The position numbers and the translations under genes were made by a program. This document shows positions 62,832 to 64,000 of a DNA stretch of 64,000 nt, piece by piece. The notes beneath the pieces were generated by a model. It saw nothing but the letters and a program-made list of their open reading frames with translations, was not told the origin of the DNA and made no database searches. Origin of the DNA: Lineus longissimus (lineage: Eukaryota; Nemertea; Pilidiophora; Heteronemertea; Lineidae); assembly GCF_910592395.1 (NCBI RefSeq), contig NC_088326.1:8315001-8379000 (forward strand), written 5' to 3'. The first letter of the stretch is position 1. Each line of letters starts with the position of its first letter.

Positions 62832-63956
62832 GCATGTTTGTTGTGATGGTTGAAGCTTATTTAACGAACTCAGTTGACTTATCCTATAGTGTTCATGGGT
62901 ATGGCTGCCGTAAATAGACGAATCATTCCACGTAAGGCAACTTAAACTTTTTAAAACTCGAAAGCGAGCAAACTGGCGCCCTTGAAATACCAACAGTACG
63001 TTAACTAAATTGGCCGGTACGAAAGCATTTGAATTTACCACTAAAACACAGCGCGGGAAACAGCTGCCCACAAAGCGCAAACGATTGTGTGGCGCATTTC
63101 AGTCGGCGCATGAAGTACATCTGATTGGTCGGCCGGTGTAAAAAAATAAATAATCTCTCAACCTCGATTCCATTGAGAGAATTGTATGCAAAATGTAGAC
63201 TTCGATACCTGGAGCCGTGAAATGCTAAATTGGCAGTGGGCGGAGACCACGTGAATGAAATTCTTCGTTGCGTGGCAATATTTGGAAGGCCGTTTCATTC
63301 ACCATCCATTAGTCCAGTCACCCTGAAGCCCGCTGTCCGAGTTATGTGTGAATATGATAGTTACTCTAAGATATGATATGCCTCCTCGTCCAGTAGGCCT
63401 ACTTCTGGTTTATGATAAATGTCCGTCGTTCGAAAACGCATCAGGACGGATTTCAGCTTCTGGGTGGGGGTGGGGGACTGCCAGACTGACCCGGTGTAAA
63501 AGTAGAAAGTGTCACCCCTGGAAAAAGTGTCCGGGCCTGTTGTAATCAGACAGATTATTGCATATGGTTCTATAGAGGCCATGGCCGTCAACAGCTCAGC
63601 GCATAATAGAATCCTTTGTTTCCGACATTTCATCCTAGGACATTTTAAACTTCTACACCGGCCCAGTCCCTGTTTGTGGCCAAAAGTGTGGTTTCCCGCT
63701 AAACAATGCCGACATGCGACATTCCGTGGGGCACCAATGTAAAATTGAAAAGGTATATAAAATCATTAAAATTTTCCTTCGCCGGATCAGAAATTCGCAT
63801 AAGAGATTAGTACGAAATCCAGGGGCTTTTATACAAGACACTTCTGTCTTTAACTGTACATCCCTGCGGTATACCTGTGAGTATTACTTGATATTACCCA
63901 CCATGCAGATAATGTTTCGTCAGAACGTATCCAAATATCACTCTGTAACTTTACAG
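62832..63956. other. Putative intron of the plus-strand gene, no other gene seen
   Basis: The minus-strand frame 63361-63633 and overlapping plus-strand frames have no motif. A G run (GGGTGGGGGTGGGGG) lies near 63462-63476. Confidence 0.4.
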
Positions 63957-64000
63957 GTGTCACAAGAAGAGTCGGTGCCTGCAAAAGCCGGAAGCCAGGA
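63957..64000 (+). CDS. Possible next exon of the plus-strand gene (partial)
   Basis: It follows an acceptor (CTCTGTAACTTTACAG) and, in phase 0, reads VSQEESVPAKAGSQ, open to the window end. The phase matches the donor at 62087. At 14 codons the support is thin, and other exons may lie between. Confidence 0.3.
   Translation, partial: MSQEESVPAKAGSQ

Overview
The window looks like nuclear DNA of an invertebrate animal, probably marine. It has split genes with GT-AG introns and one GC-AG intron, a tRNA-derived SINE, CR1-like and other non-LTR retrotransposon remains, many fold-back elements, and AT-rich non-coding DNA. Nothing bacterial is visible: no operons, no Shine-Dalgarno starts, no dense coding. 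I cannot name the species; lancelets, hemichordates, echinoderms and molluscs all fit the repeat style.

The dominant structure is a minus-strand gene for a two-pore-domain potassium channel of the TASK type (KCNK3/KCNK9-like). Its first coding exon is at 48809-49091 and its second runs off the left edge at 1-207. The intron between them (208-48808, about 48.6 kb) fills three quarters of the window and splits the glycine codon that begins the first GYG selectivity filter. The two exon ends join in frame, and the joined protein matches the TASK family through TM1, the cap, pore 1 and TM2.

The giant intron is a layered repeat landscape. It holds a tRNA-like SINE (about 508-681), a LINE 3' end (6811-7814, minus), CR1 fragments (8310-10990, plus) interrupted by a 1.15 kb GAC-microsatellite element, a 2.55 kb element with terminal inverted repeats (11927-14476), a composite dispersed family (1180-1730, 6549-6810, 16785-17760, 18900-19172), a minisatellite (21283-21530), a Tc1/pogo-type MITE with TA target duplications (23317-23494), and fold-back elements (10721-10894, 17439-17643, 29441-29682, 33009-33832, 37458-37598). 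Almost all the short ORFs in this intron are unsupported or repeat-derived.

Upstream of the channel's ATG lie about 3 kb with a possible TATA box and a 42-bp tandem duplication. Then come a fold-back element (51731-52031) and a second LINE (52222-55036, plus), itself interrupted by an inverted, nearly identical copy of the GAC element.

The right end is gene-rich. A minus-strand chromodomain gene (57819-59090) has two exons whose junction falls inside the chromodomain and uses a GC-AG intron. Next is a minus-strand zinc-finger/transposase remnant (61202-61841). Head-to-head with it is the first exon of an unidentified plus-strand gene (61956-62087), across a short interval rich in TGACGT motifs. 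A possible further exon of that gene begins at 63957 and runs off the window. The genes show no shared pathway; their closeness is only positional.
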